A stretch of 64,000 nucleotides of DNA from Alphaproteobacteria bacterium (GTDB taxonomy: Bacteria; Pseudomonadota; Alphaproteobacteria; Caulobacterales; Caulobacteraceae). The stretch is from contig JAHJME010000029.1 in assembly GCA_018821435.1 (NCBI GenBank), forward strand, positions 1 through 64,000, read 5' to 3'. The notes under the pieces were generated by a model. The model saw only the letters and a program-made list of their open reading frames with translations. It did no database searches and was not told where the DNA came from. A program made the translations under genes and the position numbers. Shown here one piece after another: positions 8,978 to 16,822 of this stretch. Position 1 is the stretch's first letter; each line of letters starts with the position of its first letter.

Positions 8978-11128
8978 CTAGAACTCGAATTGGGCAGTGA
9001 CGCCGTAGGTTCTCGGTGGCAGAAATTGCGAGAGCACCGGAAAACCATAGGCGCCCGCGCCGAGCTGACGCTTTCCATATACGTCTTCGTCGGTGAGGTT
9101 CTGGCCCCAGGCGATGAAGGTCCAATGGCCCGCGTCTGGGACCAGGGTGAGGCGGGCGTTGAACAGATCGTAGCCGCCCTGGCTCGTAGAGCGGTCGTTG
9201 GTCGGCCGGAAGTACATACGGCTCTTGTAGCTGTACTCGCCCCGTAGGATTGCGCGCCCCCAGCCCTCCAGCGGGAGCTCGAACTCGGCTCCAAGGTTCA
9301 GCGCCCACTTCGGCGTCGCCGTGAGCGTCCGACCCGAAACGTCGACCACGGCATTGCCAAGGGTTGGGTCAGGGAAGTCGTAGTCGTCGTATTGGGCTTT
9401 GAGGTAGGTCGCATTCCCGTCGATGCTGAAGTTGGGCGTGAGGCGCGCCTTGAAGTCGCTCTCGACGCCGTCGATCGTCGCCGAGGCGGCATTCGTGACC
9501 ACCGGCAGCAGGTTCGCCACTTGGAAGACCTGCAGGCCTGAATAGTCCATGCGGAAGACGGCGAAGTTAGCCTGCAGGCGTCGGTCGAACAGTTGGCTCT
9601 TCAACCCGGCCTCGTAGTTGGTGACCTTCTCGGGGTCATACGGCGCCTGGAAGCCGAAGATGTTGAAGCCGCCCGCCTTGAAGCCCCGGCTGACTGTTGC
9701 GTAGAGCGTGAGGTCGTCGTTCGGCTGGAAGGTGATCGTTCCGCGCGGGGTCAGCGAGTCCCAGCCCTCCCGGTCCGACGAACAGAAGAGCGGCACGAAA
9801 CACTCGGCGATCTTCTTCTCGTCGCGATTGTATCGAAGCCCGCCCGTGACCTTCAGCCGATCCGAAACCTCGAAGGTTGCCTCGCCGAACACGGCGTAAG
9901 ACGAACTCCCGATTTTGGCCTGCAGCGGCAGGTTGCCCCCAAGTACCGGCGCCTGGCCGATGAGCAGGGACGCGTCGCCCTGCTCGCGCCAGTAGAACGC
10001 GCCCAGGATCCACCTCAGCGGGCCATTCCCGTTTGAGGCGAGATCGAACTCCTGCGTCGTCTGATGGGTCCGCTCGTCGGCCGGGTCGAACTTCGCCAGC
10101 GGCAGCTGAGAATCATCCGTGTCATAGGACAGGTAGCTGCGGAGCTTGCGATAGGAGGTCAGCGACGTGAGCGTCGCGGGCCCCAGGTCCCACGTCACCT
10201 TGGCCGAGACGCCCTTCGCCTTGGTGAAGGAATGGAGCTCGTCGTTGTGGTTCACGGCCCGCCGGCCGTAGGGCACGAGTCCGCCCTGCGTCTCGCTGAA
10301 CGTCGGGATCGGAACGCCTGCGCCTGGGCCGCTCTCCGGCACGAAGCGATCGACCACGAGGATGGAGCCGAAGCCGCCGGCCTTATGGTAGTCGGCCTGG
10401 AGGTCGACGGTCAGCCGCTCTCCCGCCAGCCACTTGAGCTTCGCGCGCACCGAGCTTTCGTCGGCGTCGTCATAGCGTTGCCCGTTGAATAGGTTGGGTG
10501 TGTAGCCGTCGTGCTTCTTCGTCTTGAAGGCGACGCGGCCCAGCAAGGTCTCGCCCACGAGCGCGCCACCGAACGCCCCCTGGACCGACACGAGGTCGTA
10601 GTTGCCGACCGTCACGCCCGCGTAGCCCTGCGGCTCCACGGTCGGGTCGCGGGTGATGAAGTTCGTTACGCCGCCGGTGGCGTTGCGACCGTAGAGCGTG
10701 CCCTGGGGCCCGCGCAGGACCTCGGCGCGCTGGATGTCGTAGAGCGCGCCGCTGAGGTAGGCGCGCTGCGCCATGTAGACCCCGTCGACGTGGACCGCGA
10801 CGCCCGGGTCCGCCGAGATGCCCACCTGATCGTTGCCGATGCCGCGTAGGGTCACCATCGTCTTGCCGAACCATTCCCCGACCTGGAGGCTCGGCGCCAA
10901 GTACTGAAGGCTGCGCATGTCGACCGGCGGACCGGCGTTGAACTGTGCGCCGGAGATCGAGGTGACTGCGATCGGTGTATCCTGCAGCGACGCCTCGCGG
11001 CGCTCTGCGGTCACGATGACCTCTTCGACCTGCAGCGGGGGCGCCTCCGCGCTCTTCGCGGCGCTCGCCGAAATCGCGCTAAGCGCAACGGACATCAACA
11101 ACCGAACGCGCCACCCATATGCCCGCAT
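8978..11128 (-). CDS. TonB-dependent outer membrane receptor
   Basis: A 716-residue TonB-dependent receptor. A signal peptide (about residues 1-27) precedes a TonB-box-like start and VEEVIVTAERREASLQDTPI, the plug entry typical of Caulobacterales and sphingomonad receptors. The plug contains RGPQGTLYGRNATGG, and the beta-barrel ends in Phe (TYGVTAQFEF) as outer membrane barrels do. It is the first gene of a seven-gene minus-strand operon and is divergent from a LacI-type regulator, with paired operators between them. Substrate is unknown; an organic molecule later cleaved by an esterase and an amidase is more likely than iron, because no siderophore genes are nearby. Confidence 0.95.
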   Translation of the reverse strand: MRAYGWRVRLLMSVALSAISASAAKSAEAPPLQVEEVIVTAERREASLQDTPIAVTSISGAQFNAGPPVDMRSLQYLAPSLQVGEWFGKTMVTLRGIGNDQVGISADPGVAVHVDGVYMAQRAYLSGALYDIQRAEVLRGPQGTLYGRNATGGVTNFITRDPTVEPQGYAGVTVGNYDLVSVQGAFGGALVGETLLGRVAFKTKKHDGYTPNLFNGQRYDDADESSVRAKLKWLAGERLTVDLQADYHKAGGFGSILVVDRFVPESGPGAGVPIPTFSETQGGLVPYGRRAVNHNDELHSFTKAKGVSAKVTWDLGPATLTSLTSYRKLRSYLSYDTDDSQLPLAKFDPADERTHQTTQEFDLASNGNGPLRWILGAFYWREQGDASLLIGQAPVLGGNLPLQAKIGSSSYAVFGEATFEVSDRLKVTGGLRYNRDEKKIAECFVPLFCSSDREGWDSLTPRGTITFQPNDDLTLYATVSRGFKAGGFNIFGFQAPYDPEKVTNYEAGLKSQLFDRRLQANFAVFRMDYSGLQVFQVANLLPVVTNAASATIDGVESDFKARLTPNFSIDGNATYLKAQYDDYDFPDPTLGNAVVDVSGRTLTATPKWALNLGAEFELPLEGWGRAILRGEYSYKSRMYFRPTNDRSTSQGGYDLFNARLTLVPDAGHWTFIAWGQNLTDEDVYGKRQLGAGAYGFPVLSQFLPPRTYGVTAQFEF

Positions 11129-11175
11129 CTCTTCCCCCTCGCGTTTCTGGCGCCGCAGCTTCAGCGGCGATTTAT

Positions 11176-11205
11176 TGAGAACGTTATCATGAGAACGTTC
11201 TCATG
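11176..11205. promoter_or_regulatory. Paired LacI-type operators in the divergent promoter region
   Basis: The 18-base perfect palindrome CATGAGAACGTTCTCATG spans 11188-11205. Beside it, TGAGAACGTTATCA (11176-11189) repeats the same core with one broken pair; the two AACGTT centres lie 14 bases apart. A central CG within a palindrome is the classic LacI/GalR operator form. The site lies between the TonB receptor (start 11128) and the LacI-type gene (start 11245), so it probably controls both. Confidence 0.8.
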
Positions 11206-11244
11206 TGATTGCATGGCTGTCAATGAGCAGGCAAGGTGCCCGTC

Positions 11245-12258
11245 ATGGACCCTCCTGTGACTCGACCCCGACTGAAGGACATCGCTGCGCGTACGGGCTA
11301 TTCGGTTGCCACCGTGCAACGCGCGATCGGGGCGCCGCATCTCCTCGCCGAGGAGACCCGACAGCGGATCGTCAAAACGATGGAGGAGCTGGGATACGTC
11401 CCGGATCGCAACGCCGCTGGCTTGGTCACCAACTCCTCGGGCTTCGTGGCGCTCGTGGTGTCCTCGATGACGAGCTCGACCTTCGCAGACACCATCCAAG
11501 GCGTCGCGGACGCCACCCGCGAGGTTGGTCGCGAGATCCTTCTGGTTCAGACGGATTACAATCCGAAACGCGAGTACGACGTGATCCGTGCGGTGCTGGG
11601 CCGTCGGCCGGATGGACTCATCCTGACATTCAGCCCGCTCGAGCGGCGCACCCGGCTCATGCTCAAGCAAGCCGGCACGCCAGTGGTCGAAGTCTGGGAC
11701 CTACCGAAGCGCGCGATAGACATGGTCGCGGGCATTTCCAACACCGAGGCCGGCGCCCAGATGGCTACCTATCTCGCGGCCAAGGGATATCGATCGCCGG
11801 TTTTCTTCGGTCAGCTCATCGGCCGCGACACCGCGCGTTGGGAGGCCTTTTCCAGCGAGTTCCACAAGCTGACAGGCGAAACGCCTGTCCAGGTATCAGT
11901 CGGATCCGGCGCCTCGGTGTTGGAAGAGGCGTTTGATCAGGGAGACGCCCTGCTCGACCGTCTCGCAGCGTTGGGAAAAGCCGTCGACAGCGTTTTCTGC
12001 GCCTCGGACATCACCGCGGCTGGCGTGGTCTTCGCCGCAGTACGACGCGGCGTCCGCATCCCTGAGGATTTGGCAGTCTGCGGCTTCGGCGACCTTCGGT
12101 TCTCCGCTGCGATGGCCCCTCGCCTTACGACAGTGCACGTGCCCAGTTACGAGATGGGCCGCGCGGCCGCCGACCTCATTCAGGCGCGCCTCACAGGCAA
12201 ACGCGCATCGGGACGTTTGAAGCTGACGACTTACGTGATCAGCCGCGAGACCGCGTAG
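11245..12258 (+). CDS. LacI family transcriptional regulator
   Basis: A 337-residue LacI/GalR repressor. The N-terminal helix-turn-helix is LKDIAARTGYSVATVQRAIG with hinge 'RIVKTMEELGYVPDRNAAGLV'-type sequence, followed by a periplasmic-binding-protein-like sensor domain (DGLILTFSP, FGDLRFSAAMAPRLTTVHVP). ATG 11245 with AAGG upstream is preferred; GTG 11236 is also in frame. The usual 'VSRAL' of LacI proteins is VQRAIG here. It is divergent from the TonB receptor operon, and the palindromes at 11176-11205 are its likely targets. The ligand should be the imported compound or a breakdown product. Confidence 0.92.
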   Translation: MDPPVTRPRLKDIAARTGYSVATVQRAIGAPHLLAEETRQRIVKTMEELGYVPDRNAAGLVTNSSGFVALVVSSMTSSTFADTIQGVADATREVGREILLVQTDYNPKREYDVIRAVLGRRPDGLILTFSPLERRTRLMLKQAGTPVVEVWDLPKRAIDMVAGISNTEAGAQMATYLAAKGYRSPVFFGQLIGRDTARWEAFSSEFHKLTGETPVQVSVGSGASVLEEAFDQGDALLDRLAALGKAVDSVFCASDITAAGVVFAAVRRGVRIPEDLAVCGFGDLRFSAAMAPRLTTVHVPSYEMGRAAADLIQARLTGKRASGRLKLTTYVISRETA

Positions 12259-12421
12259 CTAAGCGACTCCGTCCGCGCAACAACGCCGAATTCAAAAGGC
12301 GGACCTCGTCGAAGGCACCGAAAGCCACCGTGGGACGTCCGAGAAGCGCCAGGACTTCATCCTTCGCCTCCGACGCAAGGCGGGGTGCCAACTAGCGGAC
12401 CTTCCGAACTTCGCCTTGGAG

Positions 12422-13708
12422 TCACGACACGTCAATCAGCAGCGAGGTCTCTCGACGTACCCGACGCACATTGATCGCCTCGGCATTCAGCACGTCCTTC
12501 AGATGCGCGGCGTAGAACTTCTCGATCATCTCAACGCTGGTCCGGCAGTTCTTCGCGATCTGGTAGATATCGGCCCCCTCCATCAGTCGCAGGCAGATGT
12601 AGGTGTGCCGAAGGCTGTAGGCCGTCCGAGGCCGGTCCTCCCGGTCGGTCTTGAGGCCCAACTCGTTCAGGACCCGATTGAGCATCTCGCGCGGCGTCTT
12701 CCCGAACACGCGGTCTCGCGGCCCCGCCTCGCCACGGTCCCGGACCCGCTCGAACGGCCGCACCGCGCCCGGCATGCTTTTACAGTAGCCAACGCCGCGC
12801 TTCCCTCGGACCTCGATCTCAAGGATCGGCTCCTGGCCCTCCGGCGGGCTGGTGATCGTCACGTCTCGGAATTCAAGGCGTGAGCATTCGTCAGGCCGCA
12901 GGCCCGTGTTGGCCATGAACAGCACGTAGTCGTGCAGGCGTTCACTGGCGCCGCGCCACTTCTCCTTCTTGGGATGGCGGGCGCGCACCCGCGTGGCCTC
13001 ATAGAGCCGGCGGTACTCCTCCGGCGAGAACCACGCCCGGTGCGAGACCTTCACCGAGGCGCGGTAGGGCTCCGACATGTCCGGTAGCGACAGCAGCCAG
13101 CCCCGCCGATTGGCGGTCCGGAGCACTTGGCGGAGGCAGATGATCTCCTTCCGGACCGTGCTCCGGGCGGGCCGCCGCCAACTTCTCGGCTTGCCGACGA
13201 GGGTACGGCCCTTGGCCTTGTAGTAGGCCGCCTTGATCTCGGCTGGCGGCGACATGCGCAGGATGCGGTAGTCCTGGATGCGGCCCGCATCGACTTCCGC
13301 CAACGGCATCGATCCGAAGAACGGGAGCAGGTGCACCCGCAAGGCGCCCTCCTTCGACGCCACATAGGTGTCGCTCCGCTCGCCGGCCACGAGTGCGCGG
13401 TACTCCCGCAGGAACTGGGCCGCCGCGTCCTGGAAGGTCTTCTCCCCAGGCGCCCGCTTTCGCGGCGGCGGCCGGGGAATGCCTACCGCATCCCCGATCG
13501 GCAGCCGGCCCGTGCGGCGCAGGCGGTCCTCCGCGATCTGGTCCTGATACCAGTCACTAGCGAACGCCATCGCGCGCGCGAGATTGTCGTGCCCGGTCGT
13601 ACGTCGCCGGTTGCGACCGCTCAAATAGGCCGCGCATTGCCAGAGCCGACTGTTTTCGCGGCGGTACACGTAGACCTTGCCGTCGATGACCCGGTGGCGT
13701 TCCGGCAT
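12422..13708 (-). CDS. Tyrosine-type site-specific integrase
   Basis: A 428-residue tyrosine recombinase. An N-terminal part with 'DGKVYVYRREN' and a SAM-like arm domain (about 90-200) precedes the catalytic domain: Arg271 in NTGLRPDECSR, Arg367-His368 in YSLRHTY, Arg389 in NCRTSVEMIE, and the nucleophile Tyr399. It is a close paralogue of the integrase at 14222-15514: over the last 44 residues of the catalytic core I count only two differences. Unlike that one it has no tRNA fragment upstream. The flanking 12259-12421 gap holds no gene I can support. Confidence 0.92.
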   Translation of the reverse strand: MPERHRVIDGKVYVYRRENSRLWQCAAYLSGRNRRRTTGHDNLARAMAFASDWYQDQIAEDRLRRTGRLPIGDAVGIPRPPPRKRAPGEKTFQDAAAQFLREYRALVAGERSDTYVASKEGALRVHLLPFFGSMPLAEVDAGRIQDYRILRMSPPAEIKAAYYKAKGRTLVGKPRSWRRPARSTVRKEIICLRQVLRTANRRGWLLSLPDMSEPYRASVKVSHRAWFSPEEYRRLYEATRVRARHPKKEKWRGASERLHDYVLFMANTGLRPDECSRLEFRDVTITSPPEGQEPILEIEVRGKRGVGYCKSMPGAVRPFERVRDRGEAGPRDRVFGKTPREMLNRVLNELGLKTDREDRPRTAYSLRHTYICLRLMEGADIYQIAKNCRTSVEMIEKFYAAHLKDVLNAEAINVRRVRRETSLLIDVS

Positions 13709-13775
13709 ACCCTGTTCCGCGCAAATGTGCGGGATCAGGATGTCCAGACCGCGACTTGGCGCGAAAGCCGTAGGT

Positions 13776-14168
13776 CTACTGTGCTAGGCCCTCTGCAGCG
13801 GCGGTCGGACCTGGAAGTGATCGGCCGCTGAGGTGTTCCAGCCCCGCGAGGATGCAGCGCAGGATCTCCCCAGCAGGCTGCTCCTCCCCGCGCGACTCCG
13901 GACCCGATAGATCGGCCTGGTGGAAGCGCTCCGCAAACACGTGCAGTTGGAAGGCGATGCCTTCGAAGCTTGGCGCCACCAAGGTCAGCAGGCGATCTTC
14001 CGCCGCCATGAATGCCGCCCAGCACGCCTCGTAGTGGCGGTCCTCGGCCGACCCCATCACGCCCGGACTGTCAGCCTCGCTGGCCGCGAGCGCGGCATCA
14101 GACTTCGCGCCCGCCGCCTCGTAGGCCAGGACGAGCTCGCGCCAACGCTCCAACGTCACCACCGCCAT
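13776..14168 (-). CDS. Hypothetical protein between two integrases
   Basis: A 130-residue, mostly helical and acidic protein with no signal peptide, no membrane segment and no domain I recognise (MAVVTLERWRELVLAYEAAG at the start, a His-rich 'FQLHVFAERFHQAD' segment in the middle). It lies on the same strand as both integrases, 53 bases downstream of the 14222 integrase stop and 67 upstream of the 13708 start. The position suggests an accessory protein of the element, but nothing in the sequence shows DNA binding. Confidence 0.6.
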   Translation of the reverse strand: MAVVTLERWRELVLAYEAAGAKSDAALAASEADSPGVMGSAEDRHYEACWAAFMAAEDRLLTLVAPSFEGIAFQLHVFAERFHQADLSGPESRGEEQPAGEILRCILAGLEHLSGRSLPGPTAAAEGLAQ

Positions 14169-14221
14169 CGTCGCTACCTCACGCGCAATCCCAGATAGCG
14201 TATCCTGCCGATCGCAATCTG

Positions 14222-15514
14222 TCAGCGGGGGCGCTTCGCGGGTAAGGGCGTCGTGGCCGGCGCCGCCTTGCGGACGTTGATGGCGGACGCGTCGACGGCA
14301 TTCTTGAGGTGAGCCGCGTAGAACTTCTCGATCATCTCCACGCTCGTCCGACAGTTCTTGGCGAGCTGGTAGATGTCGGCGCCCTCCATCAACCGGAAGC
14401 AGATGTAGGTGTGTCGCAGGCTGTAGGCCGTTCTGGCATTGCCCTCCCGGTCCTGCTTGAGCCCGACCTCGTTGAGGATGGCGTTCATCAGCTCACGCTG
14501 CACGGCCCCGAACACGAGATCGGTTGGTTTGCCCTTGGTGCGGGTAAGCACCCGGCGATAGGGCGCGACCGCCTCCGGCATGCTTTTGCAGAAGCCGACG
14601 CCGCGCTTGCCGCGCACCTCGATGACCAGGATCTCCTCGGTGGTGTCCTCGTCGATCAGGATGGAGATGTCCCGGTGCTCGATCCGCGAGGCCTCGTCGG
14701 GACGCAGGCCGGTGTTGACCATGAAGGCGACGTAGTCCCGAAATTGCTCGCACTCGCCCCGCCACCGATCGCGCTTAGGGGTCTTGGCGCGCTTGCTCAC
14801 CGCCTCGAAGAAGATCTTGAACTCGGCCGGCGAGAACCAGGCGCGGTGCGAGATTTTGCCTGACGCCCGATAGGGCGTGGTCATATCCGGAATGCCGGCG
14901 ATCCACCCTTGTCGGCTGGCCGTCTTGAGCACCTGCCGCAGGACGACAAGCTCCTTGTGCAGGGTGCTCCGGCTGGGCCGCTTCCAGGCCGGAGGCCGCC
15001 CGCGAAGGGTTCGCCCCTTGTGGCTGTACACCTTCGCCTGCGGCGTGGCCGGCGGCTCCTGGCGCGCCACCCGGTAGTCCTGGATCCGCCCGGCCGTGAC
15101 CTCCGCTACGGTCAGGCCCCCGAAGAACGGCAGAAGGTGCGTGCGCAGCGCCCGCTCCTTCGACTTCACATATTCTGGGTTCCGGTCGGCGCCGGCCAGC
15201 GCGTGGTACTCGCGAAGGAAGGCGTCGGCGGCCTGTTGGAACGTGACCCCGCTCGCCTTGCGCGAAGCGGCGACAGCCGGTTCAGGCACGACCGGCCGCG
15301 GTGGCGGCGTGATGCCCCGCCGGATCAGGCGTTGCTCGGCTTCAAGGTCGAGATACCAGTCGCGGGCGAACGCCATCGCATAGGCGATGTTGAGTTCACG
15401 CGTGGACTGTCGGTGGTTTCGTTGGCCGAGGAAGACGGCGCACTGCCAGTATCGACTGCCTTTTCGGCGGTAGAGATGAACCTTCCCATCGAACAGCGTA
15501 TGGCATTCAGTCAC
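14222..15514 (-). CDS. Tyrosine-type integrase downstream of a tRNA-Leu half
   Basis: A 430-residue tyrosine recombinase, paralogous to 12422-13708. The catalytic core has NTGLRPDEASR, YSLRHTY, NCRTSVEMIE and the FYAAH tyrosine. It starts at GTG 15514, preceded by AAGGAGG, an ideal ribosome binding site four bases away. The leader begins directly at the broken anticodon loop of a tRNA-Leu 5' half (15610-15648), so the tRNA promoter probably reads into this gene. This is the likely active integrase of the element, and the tRNA-Leu gene its target. Confidence 0.93.
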   Translation of the reverse strand: MTECHTLFDGKVHLYRRKGSRYWQCAVFLGQRNHRQSTRELNIAYAMAFARDWYLDLEAEQRLIRRGITPPPRPVVPEPAVAASRKASGVTFQQAADAFLREYHALAGADRNPEYVKSKERALRTHLLPFFGGLTVAEVTAGRIQDYRVARQEPPATPQAKVYSHKGRTLRGRPPAWKRPSRSTLHKELVVLRQVLKTASRQGWIAGIPDMTTPYRASGKISHRAWFSPAEFKIFFEAVSKRAKTPKRDRWRGECEQFRDYVAFMVNTGLRPDEASRIEHRDISILIDEDTTEEILVIEVRGKRGVGFCKSMPEAVAPYRRVLTRTKGKPTDLVFGAVQRELMNAILNEVGLKQDREGNARTAYSLRHTYICFRLMEGADIYQLAKNCRTSVEMIEKFYAAHLKNAVDASAINVRKAAPATTPLPAKRPR

Positions 15515-15609
15515 GGAGCCTCCTTGTCCCCAGAGGGACTGTGGAAGGCCTGTGCAACTAGCTAAGCTATGGAAACGGCTGATTTAATTGGTGAAAAAAC
15601 GCCGGTTCA

Positions 15610-15648
15610 TTTTGAGTCCGGCGCGTCTACCAATTCCACCACGCCCGC
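15610..15648 (-). tRNA. tRNA-Leu(CAA) 5' half, attachment junction 1
   Basis: Read on the minus strand, the 39 bases run from GCGGGCGTGGTGGAATTGGT through the D-arm GTAGACGCG to the anticodon loop CTCAAAA, which is a tRNA-Leu(CAA) 5' half. After the loop the sequence does not pair with the CCGGA anticodon stem and no variable arm or T-loop follows, so the gene is not functional. The break point at the anticodon loop and the integrase gene just downstream mark it as an attachment-site remnant. A second copy lies at 18829-18867. Confidence 0.8.
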
Positions 15649-15997
15649 ATTGGCGCGGGTTCTAACGAACCCACATCCTAACGCCAAGAGGATGTGCGCC
15701 AAAGGTCAGCATTGCGCCAATAGGAGACATTCGGACCGATGCAGGAAACGGACATTCGCCACTCTGCGGCGAAGGTCTGCTTGCGGCGCCGGTCCCATGG
15801 ACCGAAATCGGAGGTTCACCGCAGGACCGGAGGCGGACATCTGCATGCGCGTGGCCGGCGCCGGCCGCCGGACATTGACCTCATCGATCAATCTTGTCGC
15901 CGCCAGCGCTCGCGGCCAAGGTGTCCTGCGGACCTTCGGACATTCGACTGTTCAGCCTTCATATGGCCAAGGTTGGAGTTCGCGGTGAGCGCAGCCC
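15649..15997. repeat. Gene-free gap with recurring GGACATT words
   Basis: No gene is visible between the tRNA half and the SDR gene. Five copies of the word (G)GACAT(T/C), usually as CGGACATTCG, occur near 15726, 15750, 15835, 15870 and 15936. The same word occurs twice near 2811 and 2836 in another island gap. ACATCCT and AGGATGT form a hairpin at 15673-15695. The spacing is irregular, so it is not a CRISPR or a simple tandem repeat. Confidence 0.5.
15659..15687 (-). promoter_or_regulatory. Candidate tRNA-Leu promoter reading towards the integrase
   Basis: On the minus strand TTGGCG (15682-15687) and GTTAGAAC (15659-15666) match the Caulobacter housekeeping promoter elements (TTGaCG and GCTANAWC), about 10 bases before the tRNA 5' end. 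The -10 also lies in the palindrome GGGTTCTAACGAACCC (15657-15672). It is inferred from spacing and consensus only. Confidence 0.5.
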
Positions 15998-16822
15998 ATG
16001 TTGATCCGCCCCACGATCCCTGCCGTCCACCCCCTCGCCCTCGTCACCGGGGCCTCGTCCGGTATCGGTGAAGCGTTTGCCCGCGCCCTGGCGGCGCGAG
16101 GCTATGACCTGGCGCTGACGGCGCGCCGGACCGACCGCCTCGAAGCGCTGGGCGAGGATCTGGCTCGGTCGTTCGGCATCCAGGCCTTCGCCATTCCTCA
16201 GGACCTTGCCGAGCTCGGCGCGCACCAGGCTATCCTGGACGCCGTCACCGCACGCGGCCGGCACGTGGACATGCTGGTCAACAACGCGGGCTTCTCGATC
16301 GCCGAAAGCTTCGCCGCCGTGCCCTGGAGCCGTCAGCAGGCCTTCCTGATGACTCTGGTGGTCAACGCCTGCGGCCTGGCCCATGGGGTGATCCCCGCCA
16401 TGGTCGAGCGTGGGCGGGGACGAATCGTCAACGTCGCCTCGATGGCGGCCTTTGCGCCCGGCGTCGCAGGCCACAGCCTCTATCCCGGCGCCAAGAGTCT
16501 GATGCTGACCTTCAGCCAAGCGCTGGACGCGGAGTACGGCCCACGGGGGCTGAAGGTGACCGCGGTCTGCCCGGGGTTCACGGCGACGGAATTCGCCCAG
16601 ACCAACGGCACCGCCGACGTCATGGACGCGTCCCCCCGTCGCCTCTTCCAGACGCCCGAACAGGTGGTCGCCGCCACGCTGGCGGCCAACGACGCCGGGC
16701 GCGTGGTGGTGATCCCCGGCTGGCACAACGCCCTCGCCGCCAGCCTCATGCGCGCCCTGCCGGCGGGGCTCGTCCGCGCCATCCTGATGCGCGCCTCGGC
16801 CAAGTATCATCTGGAGGACTGA
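15998..16822 (+). CDS. SDR family oxidoreductase
   Basis: A classical short-chain dehydrogenase/reductase of 274 residues. VTGASSGIGEAFARAL is the nucleotide-binding TGxxxGxG motif, NNAG is present, and the active site is Ser in NVASMAAF with Tyr-Pro-Gly-Ala-Lys (YPGAK). The ATG at 15998 is the first good start. Its stop overlaps the start of the GMC oxidoreductase by one base (TGATG), so the two form an operon. Together they could oxidise an alcohol and then act on the carbonyl, but the substrate is unknown. It lies between the two tRNA-Leu halves, so it is probably cargo of the second inserted element. Confidence 0.9.
   Translation: MLIRPTIPAVHPLALVTGASSGIGEAFARALAARGYDLALTARRTDRLEALGEDLARSFGIQAFAIPQDLAELGAHQAILDAVTARGRHVDMLVNNAGFSIAESFAAVPWSRQQAFLMTLVVNACGLAHGVIPAMVERGRGRIVNVASMAAFAPGVAGHSLYPGAKSLMLTFSQALDAEYGPRGLKVTAVCPGFTATEFAQTNGTADVMDASPRRLFQTPEQVVAATLAANDAGRVVVIPGWHNALAASLMRALPAGLVRAILMRASAKYHLED

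Noticed and set aside
7884..9308. A longer 474-codon start for the alpha/beta hydrolase gene.
   Set aside because: The extra N-terminus overlaps the TonB receptor coding sequence and has no protein-like pattern. ATG 8975, just after the receptor stop, gives a proper signal peptide.
15515..15648. A group I intron in tRNA-Leu, since such introns insert in anticodon loops.
   Set aside because: No 3' half of the tRNA follows within several kilobases, an integrase with its own ribosome binding site follows instead, and the arrangement is repeated at 18.8 kb. An attachment junction explains it better.
15649..15997. A CRISPR-like array from the GGACATT words.
   Set aside because: The words are only about 7-10 bases long with irregular spacing (about 24 to 85 bases), and no cas genes are present.
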